Shown piece after piece: positions 1 to 11,599 of a DNA stretch of 64,000 nt (its first letter is position 1; every line of letters starts with the position of its first letter). Under the pieces are notes generated by a model. That model made no database searches. It was not told where the DNA came from and worked only from the letters and a program-made list of their open reading frames with translations. Both the position numbers and the translations under genes were made by a program. This stretch comes from Muscardinus avellanarius (taxonomy: Eukaryota > Chordata > Mammalia > Rodentia > Gliridae), in the NCBI GenBank assembly GCA_963383645.1, contig OY726572.1, positions 72,875,002-72,939,001 on the forward strand, in the 5' to 3' direction.

Positions 1-130
1 ATTTTGAATCAGGGTCTCAGTGAGTTGCAAAATGCCTTACTAACTAGCTGAGGCTGGCTGCTAACCTCAATCCTCCTGTCTTAGCTTCCCAAATGCTGGT
101 ATTACAAGCGGGTGCTATTATACCTGGCTT
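1..130 (-). mobile_element. SINE (B1-dID-like, lineage C), cut by window edge
   Basis: Reverse-strand SINE body. The window opens inside it at 'CAGGGTCTCAGTGAGTTGC' and it runs to the B1-like head 'TATACCTGGCT'. The tRNA-derived part lies outside the window. No visible target duplication. Confidence 0.85.
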
Positions 131-190
131 ATAAATTTTTATTCACTCCTCATTTTATTCTTCTTTTCTGCTTTAGTTTTTAAAAATTCT

Positions 191-392
191 AAGCTGCCTA
201 TAGTGGCTCATACTGGTAATCCTAGTACTTGGGGAGGCTGAGACAGGGTGGATGGAGGTTCACGGATAGCCTCAGCTACTTAGTGAGGTCCTCTGCAATT
301 TAGTTAATCCCTGTTTCAAAATAAAGAGTAAAGTATGGGGCTTAAGGTATAACTAAGAGATAGAATGTCCTGGGTTCAATTCCCATTACTTC
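191..392 (+). mobile_element. SINE (B1-dID-like, lineage C)
   Basis: Runs from 'AAGCTGCCTATAGTGGCTC' through 'CAGCTACTTAGTGAGG' to 'GGGTTCAATTCCCATTAC'. It is diverged and CpG-poor, so old. Its A-rich tail leads directly into the AAAG array that follows. Confidence 0.85.
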
Positions 393-427
393 AAAAAAAA
401 AATAGAAAAGAAAAGAAAAGAAAAGAA

Positions 428-475
<48 letters not shown>

Positions 476-497
476 CAGAAAGAAAGAAAGAAGAAAA
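393..497 (+). repeat. (AAAAG)n/(AAAG)n microsatellite in SINE tail
   Basis: A-run, then AAAAG units, then AAAG units with one AGAC interruption near 475. The graded unit change fits expansion from the poly(A) tail of the adjoining SINE. Confidence 0.95.
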
Positions 498-1382
498 TTC
501 TGGCTTTTTGAAGTATTTTCTTGCACCATTGCACTATAATATATAAACACATTAATTTTTCATCTCTAAGATGTTTGGGAATCTATAAACATAAATCTTA
601 TTTGTTTCATATTTTTTTAGTGAAAAGCTTCTGATAGTTATTATTTCTTTAAATATATCTTCTCTTATTAAATTGCTTCTATTATTGTTATAATTATAAG
701 TTTTCCTTCTACATATCTTAACTTGCTATGTATTTTGGTGACTTTCTAATGTTTTGGTAGTAGACGTTTTTTCCTTTTCAGTACATTAGAGCAATTCAAT
801 CTCTGATTAAGTCCATTCTGATTTGTATTCATACTTGGGATCTTATTTTAATTATATATTCCTCATATGTTGAATTTCCAGTTGATTTTTATTTATAACT
901 AGTGAATTCCTATGCTCTCAAAAATACTCACGTACTAATTTTGCTCACTATTTCTAAGTCATCTAGTATGAAGTATGATCATCAAATCCCACAATTTATT
1001 TTTCTCTCACAGAATCCATATTTCCATGGGTTTTCCTCGACTAATTCATGTGTTTCAGAAAAAGTTACTAAAATCCCAAGCCTCTTACACAAGGTATTAA
1101 GTTTGTATTTAATTTCATAAGATGCTGCTACAGTGTTTTCCAAAGGAGCTCTAAAATGTAACATTCTCTCCAAAAATCAAGGGAATTTCTGCTCTTCTGC
1201 ATATATACCAGTATAGTAGTCCCACAGTTAACCCTGGAAGATTGGCTTCAGGACCCCTAAGGAAACTAAAACTCATAGATGCTCAAGTTTCTCATGGTAA
1301 CATGGCATAGTAAATGTATATAACCTGTGCTTATCCTCACATACACTTAAATCATTTCAAGATCACTTAGAATACAAAACAG
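498..1382. other. Unassigned AT-rich sequence
   Basis: No repeat family, RNA gene or credible exon recognised. The 72-codon frame at 902-1120 and its antisense partner show no domain and no coding bias. Confidence 0.5.
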
Positions 1383-1576
1383 AGCTGGGCATGGTGGCGC
1401 ATCATTGTGATTCCAGTACTTGGGAGGCTGAGAGAGGAGTATCACACAGGTTCGAAGCCAGCTCAGCAAGTTAGTGAGGCTCTCAGCAACCCAGTGAGAC
1501 CCTGTTTCCAAATAAAATATAAAATAGGTCTGGGAGTGTAGCCCAGAGGTAGAAAGCTCCTGGGTTCTATCCCCAG

Positions 1577-1579
<3 letters not shown>
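1383..1579 (+). mobile_element. SINE (B1-dID-like)
   Basis: 'AGCTGGGCATGGTGGCGC' head, 'CAGCTCAGCAAGTTAGTGAGG' middle, and 'GGGAGTGTAGCCCAGAGG' right part ending 'CCCCAGCAGC'. It is intermediate between lineages O and Y. A CA array replaces its tail. Confidence 0.9.
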
Positions 1580-1624
<45 letters not shown>

Positions 1625-1632
1625 ACACACAC
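1580..1632 (+). repeat. (CA)n microsatellite in SINE tail
   Basis: About 26 CA units with one CTCA interruption, directly attached to the SINE 3' end. Confidence 0.95.
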
Positions 1633-1709
1633 GAGTACAAAACACAAAACAAATAGTAACTATATTTTATTATTCAAGAAATAATGACAAAAACCCTATA
1701 CATGTTTAG

Positions 1710-1712
<3 letters not shown>

Positions 1713-1762
<50 letters not shown>
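1713..1762 (+). repeat. (TA)n microsatellite
   Basis: About 25 pure TA units, followed by a T-run and GT units at the tail of the next SINE. The three-part TA/T/GT block is a likely length polymorphism. Confidence 0.95.
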
Positions 1763-1766
<4 letters not shown>

Positions 1767-1964
1767 TTTTGTGTGTGTGTGTGTGTGGTACTGGGGTTCC
1801 TGGAAACCCTTCTACCTCCGGGTTACACTCTCAGAACTATTTTTATATTTTTTATTTGGAAACAGGGTCTCTTCAGCCGGCGCTGCTGGCTTTGAACCTG
1901 CGCAAACCTCCTGTCTCTGCCTCCCAAGTGCGGGGATTACAAGCATTCGCCACCACACCTGGCT
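1763..1964 (-). mobile_element. SINE (lineage Y)
   Basis: Reverse copy: T8 and (GT)8 tail, 'GGTACTGGGGTTCCTGGAA', 'GGAAACAGGGTCTCTTCAG', then 'CACCACACCTGGCT'. The 'CTTCCAGGAACCCC' signature on the minus strand marks the young lineage. Several CpGs remain. Confidence 0.9.
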
Positions 1965-2621
1965 GATAAAATATATTTTAAATATCATCCATCTGTGTTA
2001 GGTTGAACCAGTTGATGTGGAATCCATTAATATGAAGGTATGATAGCATTTAGAATTTGGCTTTAAGTGTGGTTTTGATAATTTACTTTGTTTTGCTTTG
2101 AATTTATTTATTTTAAAAGATCCACAGTATAGTGATATCTCATTGTAGTATTAATTTGCATTGACAAGTGACTAATGATGCTGATTGCCTTTTTATGTCC
2201 TTAGTTTTCCTCTGAATATCTTCCTTGCTGAGGTGTTTCTTCAAATAATTTGCTCATCCTTTATTAAAATAATTGAATACCTTCTTACTGAGTTATGAAA
2301 TATTTTCTTGTTACATATGTTTCACTACATATAAATATTAAAAATAATTTCTCCTACTTTATGTGTTTCCTTGATTTCTAATCAAGGAAATTATGAACAG
2401 ACATACTAACTTGGCAAATATATTTTCCCAATGACCATTGATTCTGACATTTAGTATTTTATCTCATACCATATATTAGCCATGATCTTAGCTTTAATTA
2501 GTACTTTATATGACTTTCTGTTAGATTAGGACCAGAGCTTAAGTTAAATAATAAAGGAACAAAAGAAATGTTCGTGTTTGCTTTGTTTGCATGAAAGCCG
2601 ATTTTACCTGTTTAGATTGCT
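1965..2621. other. Unassigned AT-rich sequence
   Basis: No recognisable repeat, RNA gene or exon; T-rich and low complexity in places. Confidence 0.5.
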
Positions 2622-2823
2622 GCCGGGCGAGGTGGCGCACGCTTGTAATCCCCGCACTTGGGGGGGGGGGGGAGACAGGAGGATCGCGTAGGTTCGAAGC
2701 CAGCCACACGCTCTGGCTTAGGAGACCCTGTTTCCAAATAAAAAAGTATAAAAATAGGTCTGGGAGTGTATCCTGGATGTAGAAAGGCTTCCAGGAACCC
2801 CAGTACCACCACCAAAAAAAAAA
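2622..2823 (+). mobile_element. SINE (lineage Y) with a 13-G tract
   Basis: 'GCCGGGCGAGGTGGCGCACGC' head, 'GGTCTGGGAGTGTATCCTGG' right part, 'CTTCCAGGAACCCCAGTACC' end and an A tail. The normal 'CTTGGGAGG' box has become an uninterrupted run of 13 G at 2660-2672. Confidence 0.92.
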
Positions 2824-3875
2824 GTCTATTGCTAAACACATATCACTTAGATTATTAAATCCTTGTTATTTGTTGCCTTTTGATGATATCCAGTGACGTT
2901 CTATTTTGTATTATGACATTTAAAGCAATATAAGTTTCAAACTGCCCTTCTGAGGACTATACTTTCAAATATTATAACACCTTAATGACTTCATACTGAA
3001 CCATAAAAATATTTATACTTTCATATTTCAAAGCATTTAGACTGTGAGAAGCTTGTAATAAGATGCAGGAAAAAAAAACAAATTGCGATTACTAGAGCAT
3101 AATTTTTCTGTATGTCTATGTATGCATAATGAAGGGAAGAAAAATGCTTTACCAAAGTGACTTCTTACAGATAATCATAAAATGGAAGGAAGAGGGGAAA
3201 ATGAATGACTTCCTCTCAGTGTGATATTTATACATGCCTCTTGACAAGGTGAAGCAACAACTACCCAGCCTCAATTTGTGCTGAGTATTTCCATATGGTA
3301 ATGGCTGAAATAACTCTAGATTTAACAAATATTCAGATCTGCTACTTTTTATGCCTCCAATATTTTCCAATCTCTCTAGCGGTCATCAATTTATCTTTTA
3401 TCACCTGAGTGATTAGAGACAGGCATTACAGTTAATTATGTTTACCTCATAGACTATTCAAATTGTCATAATAAATATCAAAAGTGGCCTCATGTAGTGT
3501 CATAATGAGGATTCCCGAAAATTTACTCTGTCATATAAACGCCAAAGCAAGACAGTCTTGTATTTACATGAACTAGGTAGTCACCTGAGACATGGAATGT
3601 ACATAGATAAGATATCTGCTAGCAAGGATTTTGTCCTTCTTTGCCACAGTGTCTGGAATTACACATCCAGAATTCTTGCATTTGGCTCTAGATTTCTAAA
3701 ATTCTTATTTTAGAATTCACATAACCCTGATCATTGGTGCAACGATGTGCATAAGCTTGAGTGTTAATTCCCAATATTGCGACTTATTCATTGATGTTTA
3801 CATATCAATTGACTTTGTCATCAGTGTCTAAGTCGTTTAGATATTAAACATGTTCTATTTGGATGCCATGGTTCT
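2824..3875. other. Unassigned sequence
   Basis: About 1 kb without a repeat I can name. Short frames (for example 3149-3370 minus) look random. Ancient repeats too decayed to spot by eye are possible. Confidence 0.5.
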
Positions 3876-4071
3876 TTGTTTTGTTTTATTTTTGGCGCTG
3901 GAGTGGAAACCAGGGGCATTCTACCACTGAGCTACACCCCAAGTTCTTTTTATTTTTAAAATTTTGAAGCATGGCATTGCTAAATTGCTGAGACTGGCCT
4001 CAAGCCTGTGGTCCTCCTTTCTCAGGCTCCTGAGTACTGAGATTATAGGACTGGGATTACCATGCTCGGCT
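3876..4071 (-). mobile_element. SINE (lineage O), diverged
   Basis: Reverse copy with 'CAGGGGCATTCTACCACTGAG', 'TTGCTGAGACTGGCCTCAAG' and 'CATGCTCGGCT'. The left head is slightly rearranged (direct 'GGACTGGGATTA'). Confidence 0.8.
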
Positions 4072-5562
4072 TCCCTTTGGTACCTAAATCTCATATCTCT
4101 ATTAGTTCATTGATTTCATCTGCCTAATGACAGAGACATGTGATGTGATTAATTGGTGCTATCACACTGGAAGAAAGATTTCTGTAGTCCCTAAAGAATA
4201 TTGAAAATGCCATTTGCTTTCTCATCCCCAATAAATATTAATTCCCTTTAGTGCATTTTTCACATTCATTTCTTAAACCTAATTATGAAAATATAAATTC
4301 TCATTTGTAGCATGTGAGAATTTAGTGAAAATCAAAGAGTTAACAAGCATAAAACAAAATATTATTTAGCCCTTGAGTAGCTATATAATAGCCGGATTAT
4401 CATCCACCTTACGGTGGGATGAATGTGTCTGCAGGATTCCCATTACTAGCTTTTGCTATTATCACATTATAAAAATTTGCTAGGAATTCTTCAACATTTG
4501 TATTTTGGAGTAAGTAATAAAAATTGAAAATTTTCCATAAGTTTTGAAATAAATTTCTCTTATATGAATCTGTAGTCAGTGATATATTAGTTATTTCTTA
4601 AATTTTTTCAGTTATTTTGTGATTTTTTATAAGATCACTCATTTTTCTTTTTTATTTGGTGTTGCTTAGAGGCATTTTTATTATAAGATGTTATATTTTG
4701 TTTGTATGTGTTATTCCATTATATATTTTAATATCTCCTCTAGCTAAGAAATGCATATTGTTACATGAATTTTCTATTACATGCTCTGCAGTGGTGTGTG
4801 TGGGGGTAGATGTATAGTTTATGTTTCCTAATTGAGTTTTATACTGGTATTAGGAAATTCACTTCTTTTTCTTGGAGATTAAATTGCTCAGTCATTTCTC
4901 TCCCTTCGTATTAGCAGCTTCATTTGCTGTAGGCATGGGACATGCCAAGAAGTTAGGAAACTTGAAAAGAGAAAAAAAAATGCTAATAGAAAAAGGTCAA
5001 GCTATGGATCCTTTCCAGTTTAATTTTCCATTGTGCTGCCATCAAACAGGAGATTCTGTGTGCGAGCTGTCTCCCATAACTGGGCCAAAATCTGTCCGTG
5101 GTGAATAATAACATATTTAAATGGCATATACTATAAAAAAAGAACTTGCAAATGCAATGAAGACAGTGGTTTTGAGAAAGCCACACATTGCAAAAAGGCA
5201 GCTTATTTTAAAAATTATTTTTTAAAAATATACAGCACTTAACTCAGTAATCATTTTGTGAAGGGTAAAAAGGAGCAATTTTACGGCTGCATTTGCTTTT
5301 ATCTCTATTGCCTCCCCTTATAAGCAGCGTGATTGTAAAGATAAACATAAGAGCCAAAAATCTGACTTTTATTCTAGCTTTACAAGTTCATTTTCTTAGG
5401 AGGGGAAAAACAAAGTATATTTTTTTAAACTTCTGTTAATAGAACTGATGAAATCTTAAAAAAAAAAAGATAAGGGTATAAATGCTAAAAAATAATTTGA
5501 ACAAAAAATTATATCCCTTTATTTTAAAAGAAATATCATTATTCATAGCCTATACTGGAGAC
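4072..5562. other. Unassigned sequence, partly low-complexity
   Basis: No repeat recognised. The part around 5120-5400, with GATAA and 'CTTATAAGCAGCG' motifs, reads as unique sequence and could be conserved noncoding DNA; this is impression only. The 78-codon frame at 4872-5108 has no recognisable domain. Confidence 0.45.
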
Positions 5563-5725
5563 TGGTACTGGGGATGGAACCCAGGGTATTCTACCTCTGA
5601 TCCACCCCTAGCCTTTTTTATTTTTATTTTGAAAGTGTCTCACTGATGCTGGCCTGAAACCTTTGATACACCCTGTCTCAGCTTCCCAGTTCTGAGATTT
5701 CAGGAGTGCACCACCCAACCTAGCT
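5563..5725 (-). mobile_element. SINE (lineage O), diverged
   Basis: 'TGGTACTGGGGATGGAACCC' start, 'CCACCCCTAGCC', then a shortened middle and 'CAACCTAGCT' head. Internal deletion of roughly 35 bp compared with other copies. Confidence 0.8.
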
Positions 5726-6180
5726 TTGCAAAAAGTAGTTTTTAAGTAGTTGCTTTCTATTAAGTCCTACCCTGTCATTGGAACTCTTCTTCTATTATCA
5801 AACTCATTTATTCTTAACAACATTTTTATGATGCTGATATTCCATCATTGTTTAATAATACACATTTTCATTCACTCTGAAAATATTAATCATTCCCAAG
5901 AAAGTTATGCCACCTGTCTAAAATCAATGTGCAAGACAAGAGTTTGGGTTGAAATATAAACCCACTTTATTTAAAAGCAAACATCCATTTATGGTACTTC
6001 CATCTTACAAATATATAGAAAATAGGTACAAGTCATATGGTTTTTTTATGGCATCCAAGAGTATTCTGTCTCTCAAATCTCACCTTAACATCAGCATCAT
6101 TTTTTATTATTTGCATACTAAAAGTAAACTTGCCACTTGGTAGAAACTGTAGGTCCAAGTCTGAGGGCAGCAAATGTACA
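5726..6180. other. Unassigned sequence
   Basis: AT-rich with no recognised element. Two overlapping short plus-strand frames (5750-5959, 5949-6143) show no protein family features. Confidence 0.45.
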
Positions 6181-6184
6181 AGAT

Positions 6185-6310
6185 AAAGCTAGAAAGCATC
6201 TCAGTTTCTTCATCTTTAGAATGAGAAGAATATCTGTGGCTTTCTCTTAGAGTCAAAAGAAATAATTGAGGAAAAGAAAAATACTCCTGACATGTAAAAT
6301 ACTTAGAGAC
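6185..6310 (+). mobile_element. MIR-like SINE relic
   Basis: Contains the MIR-type core 'CTCAGTTTCTTCATCTTTAG' followed by 'AATGAGAAGAATA', matching the family pattern of a 'cctcagtttcctcatctgtaaaatg' motif. Flanks are too diverged to bound. Confidence 0.6.
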
Positions 6311-7005
6311 ACAGAAGAAGGTCGGGCCTGAAGAAAACTATTTTTTATGAAGTAATTCATAAAAAGAAAACTTGGGGAATGAATTTGCCCTAGATATAAG
6401 AGCGTATTCAATACTGTTAGTTCACTCTTCTTATAACATGATAGTACATCATCTAATCCTATATCCCCTTCGATTCAGCCTCATTTGAATAGATATTTGG
6501 CTTGCTTCCAGTCTTTTAGCATTATAAAGACTGCATCTGTTTTTCTTTATAACTTTTTTTTATTGTAGTTACGATGGACTCTTAGAACTTAAATCACTAA
6601 TCAAAGTGTAGTTGCATGAAGACTTTCACTAGATACTGCCAATTTCTTTTTAGATATGGTGCCACCTTATAATCCTACCAGCATTTATGAGAGTGCCTGC
6701 TTCCCCACAGTCTTGACAACACAGTATGTTTGTTAAAATTGTTATTATTTGCCCAACTAATATCTGAGAAAAAATGTTATTTGAGAAAAAAATGTTATTT
6801 GCCCCATAATTTTATTTTGCATCTTTGTTATGTACCAAGATTATCAGTTTATTATGCGGTTAATAGCTCTTTGCATTTTATTTTCTATGATATAGCTGAT
6901 CATATTTCACACTTCTAAGCCTATAAACCTATGGGTTTTCTTATTTATTAAAGTATTTATATTGGAATATCATATTCAAATTTAATATAAATTTAAAATG
7001 TTTTT
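6311..7005. other. Unassigned AT-rich sequence
   Basis: Parts near 6440-6740 ('CTTGCTTCCAGTCTTTTAGC', 'CACAGTCTTGACAACAC') resemble the antisense L1 3' region seen elsewhere here, but too weakly to call. 6765-6800 carries a tandem 'GAGAAAAAAATGTTATTTG' duplication. Confidence 0.4.
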
Positions 7006-7182
7006 AGCTGGTTGTGGTGGTGCATACCTCTAATCCCAATACTTGAGAAGCTAAGACAGGAGGATTGCTCAGCCAGAGCAATTCAGTGAAGCCCTGTTTC
7101 ATACTGAAAAATAAAATTGAGGGCTAGGAGTAGCCCACAGAGGTAGAATGTCCTTGGGTTAAATTTTTCATTATAACAAACA
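7006..7182 (+). mobile_element. SINE (lineage O), diverged
   Basis: 'AGCTGGTTGTGGTGGTGCATA' head, short middle, 'GGCTAGGAGTAGCCCACAGAGG' right part. About 30 bp is deleted from the middle. Confidence 0.85.
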
Positions 7183-7407
7183 ATTTTTTCAAGGTATATA
7201 ATTTCTTTTTAATTTTGAATATATATTATATACATATATAATCATGGCAACATTTAAAAAAATTAGAGTAAAATTTATGTTTTTCCTTTGTAAAATTTTT
7301 CTCCACAAATCCTTGAAAAAGAGAATTCACCTATTTTTCTTATGATAGATATATGGCATTATTTGTTACATATTTCTGTTAGTTTGTTGTTATTGTTTTG
7401 TTTTGTT

Positions 7408-7530
7408 CTTTTTATTGGTACTGAGGATTGAACTCAGGGGAATTCTACCTCCAAGCTACATCCCTAGCACTTTTAAAATTTATTTATTTTACTTTGAAAT
7501 AGAGTCTTGCAAATTGCTGAGTCTGGCCTT
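7408..7530 (-). mobile_element. SINE (lineage O), truncated by L1
   Basis: Reverse SINE from 'TTTATTGGTACTGAGGATTG' to 'TTGCTGAGTCTGGCCTT', where L1 3' UTR sequence begins abruptly. The B1-like head is missing. Confidence 0.85.
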
Positions 7531-7700
7531 CAGTCAATCAGTAAGCCAAGCATGAGAAGGAGAGATGGGGTGGGGAGGGAATGGAGAGGGGATCCAGTAA
7601 GGGCTAATTGGGTGATGTGTGCATGTATGTCTACATAAGTCTTTTATCCCCTTAAGATGTATGACTACAATGCACCAATAAAAAAATTTTAAAAATAAAT
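7531..7700 (+). mobile_element. L1 3' end fragment
   Basis: L1 3' UTR: 'GGGCTAATTGGGTGATGTG', 'TTAAGATGTATGACTACAA', 'TGCACCAATAAAA' and an A-rich tail. The same 3' end occurs at 43500-43600 and 48070-48180, so they share a subfamily. Confidence 0.88.
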
Positions 7701-7859
7701 GATGCAAATTTTAACATCACTACTTGGTAACCTCCTTATTAGTAATTGTTTCAGTCTGGAACTGCCCATGGTTGCTTAAATGGTGTGGCAAAAGTATCAT
7801 AAAAAATGACATTTACACAGTCTCAAAATAATTCTTTACAAGCAACTTAATTTTTTAGA

Positions 7860-8735
7860 GGAAAAGTCAGTAATTTATACAGAGAATCTACATAATAGGA
7901 AAAATTCTTGAAGCTACTCTTCTGAAAAAGGATTCATATTTAGACCATATAAAGACCTCAAAAAATTCAAAACCAAACAAAGCCTCAAATAACCCATTTA
8001 ATTAATAGGCAATTGAACAAAAAGACACTTCTCAAAAGAGGTATAAATGCTCCCAAAATATGAAAAAAAGTACATCTATAGCCATCAGGGACACAAAATT
8101 CTAAACTCTACTGAAGTTCCATTTCACTCCAGTTAGAATGGCAATAAACAATAAAACAATAAAAAATGGTGGCAAAGATGGTGGGAAAACAGGAACACTT
8201 CTATATATACACAGTTGGTAGAAAATTAAATTAACAAAACCACTATGGAAATCAGTACATACTTTCCTCCATAAACTAAAAATAAAATTACCATATGACC
8301 CAGCTCTACCTCTTCTTATTTATCTAGGAGTTGAAGTACCAGTCTAGGCATCTATGAACAGATGAATGAATAGAGAAATTATGATAGATATATACAACAG
8401 AGTTTTATTCAGCCACAAAAAGAGCAAATTTATGTCATTGAAAGGAAAATGGATAGAATTGAAGAGCATTAAGTAAAATAAACCAGACACAGAAGACAAG
8501 CTTCATGTGTTTTCTCTCTTACATGGAAGCTAGAGAGAAAAATGTGAAAAAAAAAAAAAGGTGGGATCTCATGAAAATCGAAGAAAGACCATTCATGAAT
8601 GTAGAGGAATGAGGTCAGTGGAAAGTGGACAAAAGTAAGGACTCCAAAATAAAATTGATCAAATTATATTAAGGTATGAATATAGCAAAACTAAACCCCT
8701 ATTCTGTGTAATTAATATGCACCATTAAAAATAAC
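7860..8735 (+). mobile_element. L1 fragment: ORF2 end plus 3' UTR
   Basis: Decayed ORF2 C-terminal region ('GCCATCAGGGACACAAAATTC', 'CCATATGACCCAGCTCTACC', 'AGTTTTATTCAGCCACAAA') followed by a 3' UTR ending 'ATATGCACCATTAAAAATAA'. Many frameshifts, no usable frame. The 3' UTR differs from the 7531 copy, suggesting another subfamily. Confidence 0.85.
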
Positions 8736-9195
8736 TTGCCTTTACTCTTCAATAGTGTCAAAGTCCTAAAATAGAAAGACAGAAGGAGAAAGAATTTCAT
8801 ATTAAAGGTACCTAACTAGATGTAGCTAAGTAAATGTAACAAAATCTGATTGGATTTTGCCTCAGAAAAAAAAGAACATGGTGGCAGAATTTGTGAAATA
8901 AGATTGGAGGAATAGACAAGAGTATTGTATCCATATCACTTCCCAAATTGCGATCATTATAGTGCGTTTAGGTATGGTGGGAATCTAGGGGAAAACAATA
9001 GAGTAGTTCTTTGTACTTTTATATATAAGCACTACTTACATTCTTGCTATTGGTTTTTTTTGTTGTTATTTGTTTGTGGACTTTTTTTTTTTGGTTTTGG
9101 GATTTTTTGCCTTAGAGTATGGCAACATGTTGCCATCAAAACGAATTAGCTTATGAATAATGTATATATAGACTATGATAAAGAAAAAAACTACA
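8736..9195. other. Unassigned sequence
   Basis: No repeat recognised; contains T-runs around 9054-9105. The 74-codon frame at 8925-9149 translates a T-rich stretch. Confidence 0.45.
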
Positions 9196-9199
9196 TGTG

Positions 9200-9960
9200 A
9201 CATGCAAGCAGAAATCGATTTTATTCTGAGACGCTTGCTGGACAGGGAAGAAAGAGCCCAGACTATGTTTGCATGCTCAGATAAAAGGTCTGAGAATTTT
9301 AAAGAGCTGAGTAGAAAATCTTAGGCCACCTAGGTTCTTTAACTACTTTACCCAAAAGAGAAATTAAGTTTTTCTATCTTTATCATAGAAGGTTCTTCTC
9401 TCCCATGAAAACTGGAAGATAGGAGCTCTATTTTTCTTTATTCCTATATTTCAAAAGGATGGTTCCTAGTTCCTTCCAAAAGAACTTCTGGGGTTGGAAA
9501 ACTGGCAGGAGGCATATAAAAAGATTTACATCTCAAAGAAGCATAGAAAATTTAAAATAAGTTTTCTAAAGTAAAATGCTCTAAGAAAAAGGGGATTAGT
9601 GACCTAGAACCAGGAAGGCTATCATCTAAAATTTTAGTCAAACTGAGGGGAATTTTAAGGCAGCCTTGGTTTAATATTTATAGCATACAAACACACCATC
9701 AGTGTTTTATAAATTCAGGAAGAATTACATGATTTTTGAGGCCTGGTATAAAATAAAAACACAAGTTCCCGTCTACAGAATTTATTCAGAACTACACAAA
9801 AGCAACAGGACATTCAACTAGGCTCAGAGCTCCTGTGGAGGTGAAGTCTTGTACAACCTAAGGCAAGATCTATAATCCAGATGGCTGATTAGTGGACATA
9901 GAATCATGGATTCTTCAATTACTGGGTGACTCCAGTATATTTTTAATCCTCCTAATTACC
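9200..9960. repeat. Diverged repeat, LTR-like, related to 20040-20490
   Basis: The block around 9400-9670 aligns loosely, in the same orientation, with 20225-20500: shared 'ACTGGCAGGAGGC', then 'AAAGATTTACA', then a GGGGAA/TTAAGGC block. The spaced similarity suggests an old interspersed family, perhaps an ERVL/MaLR LTR. Family not identified. Confidence 0.5.
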
Positions 9961-10117
9961 AAGTTCCTCCTGTGTCTATGAAAGAAGGGCTCTGAGGGAA
10001 TAAATAGTCCTGTGAGTGATAACTAGTTGCTATAGTTCCTTTAATGTTGGCTGAAGACCACCTGGCACCTAGCAAGCAAACATTTGGTAACTTTCAGTTT
10101 TCATTTTGAAAAATATA

Positions 10118-10336
10118 AGCTGGGCGTGGTGGCGCACGCTTGAATCCCAGCATTCGGGAGGCTGAGACCAGAGGATCTCGGTTCGCAGACAGCCTCAGCT
10201 ACTTAGTGAGGCCCTCTGTAACTCAGTGAGACCCGGTTTCAAAATAAAGAATAAAAAATAGGGCAGGGGGTGTAGCTCGGAGATTGAATACTCCTATGTT
10301 CCATCCCCAAACACGACAAAAAAAAAAAAGAAAAAA
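10118..10336 (+). mobile_element. SINE (lineage C) with 10-bp target duplication
   Basis: 'AGCTGGGCGTGGTGGCGCAC' head, 'CTACTTAGTGAGGCCCTCTG' middle, 'GTGTAGCTCGGAGATTGAA', 'TTCCATCCCCAAACACGAC' and an A-rich tail. The duplication GAAAAATATA lies at 10108-10117 and 10337-10346. Confidence 0.92.
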
Positions 10337-10383
10337 GAAAAATATAGCTATGTTGGAACATACACAAATGTATTTTACCACCA

Positions 10384-10558
10384 TTTTTTTCCGTACTACA
10401 GATGGAACCCAGAGGCATTCTACCTCTGAGCTATACCCCCACCCCTATTTTTTTATTCTTTATTTTGAAACAGGGTCTCACTGAGTTGCAAAGTACCTCA
10501 CTAAGTAGCTGAGGCTGTCTGCGAACCGTGATGATCCTCTTCTCTCAGCCTCCCAAAT
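10384..10558 (-). mobile_element. SINE (lineage C)
   Basis: Reverse copy: T-run, 'GATGGAACCCAGAGGCATTC', 'GAAACAGGGTCTCACTGAG', 'CAGCCTCCCAAATG'. The head is 5' truncated. Similar flanks ('ACCACCATTTTT' left, 'ACCACATTTTTAAA' right) may be a target duplication. Confidence 0.88.
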
Positions 10559-10591
10559 GACCACATTTTTAAATTTAATTTTATTTAATTT

Positions 10592-10652
10592 TATTTTTTT
10601 TTTTTGTGGGCCTGGGGATGGAACCCAGGGGCATTTGACCTCCGAGCTGCAT
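10592..10652 (-). mobile_element. SINE 3' fragment
   Basis: T11 then 'GGGCCTGGGGATGGAACCC' and 'GACCTCCGAGCTGCATAT'. Only the tRNA-derived right end is present, a severely 5'-truncated lineage C copy. Confidence 0.8.
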
Positions 10653-10822
10653 ATATATTTACCTAAAGAGAAGGTAAGCTGTACAAAGTCAAATATATAA
10701 GTTTAGCACTATATTCAAATTTTAAAGATCCTTCAAATGTCTCTTAATTTTCCATTTATGAACTATAAGACTATCTGTTGATTCTAACTAAAAAACTGTA
10801 ATGTACTATATAGGTTTCTGTT

Positions 10823-10828
<6 letters not shown>

Positions 10829-10861
<33 letters not shown>
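10829..10861 (+). repeat. (GT)n microsatellite
   Basis: About 16 uninterrupted TG units followed by an ACACACGTGTGT palindromic stretch. Confidence 0.95.
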
Positions 10862-10863
<2 letters not shown>

Positions 10864-11098
10864 ACACGTGTGTTTTTTCTCACACATGACAAATTAAGTT
10901 TTTGTACAGACACAGAGGAGTTAAAACCACAAACACTAAGTTCTTAGATGCTAATCAGCCTCTGCTTAATCACTGTTCTGTCTCAAAGAAATTACACTTT
11001 CTTAACCTGCTTAGTCAGGCTGTGTGGATATTTTACTTCTTTATTAAATATATTTTGCTATAACCTAAGGTTAAAATTGTTATTCATAAATCCTCATT

Positions 11099-11216
11099 GC
11101 GGCCCTGCATGATGGTACATGCCTGTAATCCCAGTACTGGGGAGGCTGAAGCAGGAGGATCTAAGGTTTGAGACCAGCTTCAGAAATTTACTGAGACCGT
11201 CAGCAGCCTAGTAAAA
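11099..11216 (+). mobile_element. SINE, 3'-truncated
   Basis: 'GGCCCTGCATGATGGTACATG' to 'CAGCAGCCTAGTAAAA'; the tRNA-derived right half is missing. Followed by TA-rich low-complexity DNA at 11229-11280. Confidence 0.8.
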
Positions 11217-11599
11217 GCATGCAACATATATAAATATGGGTATATATGTTGCTTTCTCTCTCTCTATATATATATATTGCTCTAAGAACTGCTCTCATGC
11301 TGATAAATGTCTTTTAAGTTATAGTTAACTTCCACATTTCTGGCATTTACATTTCTGAATTCCTTTCTGGAAACAACTACAAAAAAATGAGAAAGAAATA
11401 AAACCTCCAAAAGGAGGTACTTCCTTCCATTAATCAAATATTGCATCTTTTCCTTTCTATAGTCAAAGTTTTAAGTTTATATAACATTTTTCAGCATGTA
11501 AGCGCTCTGCTCCTCAATTGCCTAACCAGCAAGTTTCCATCTACACTCTACCTTGAGAGAGCAGGATCCTAGAAACAGCAGCATGTCACCCTATTCACA

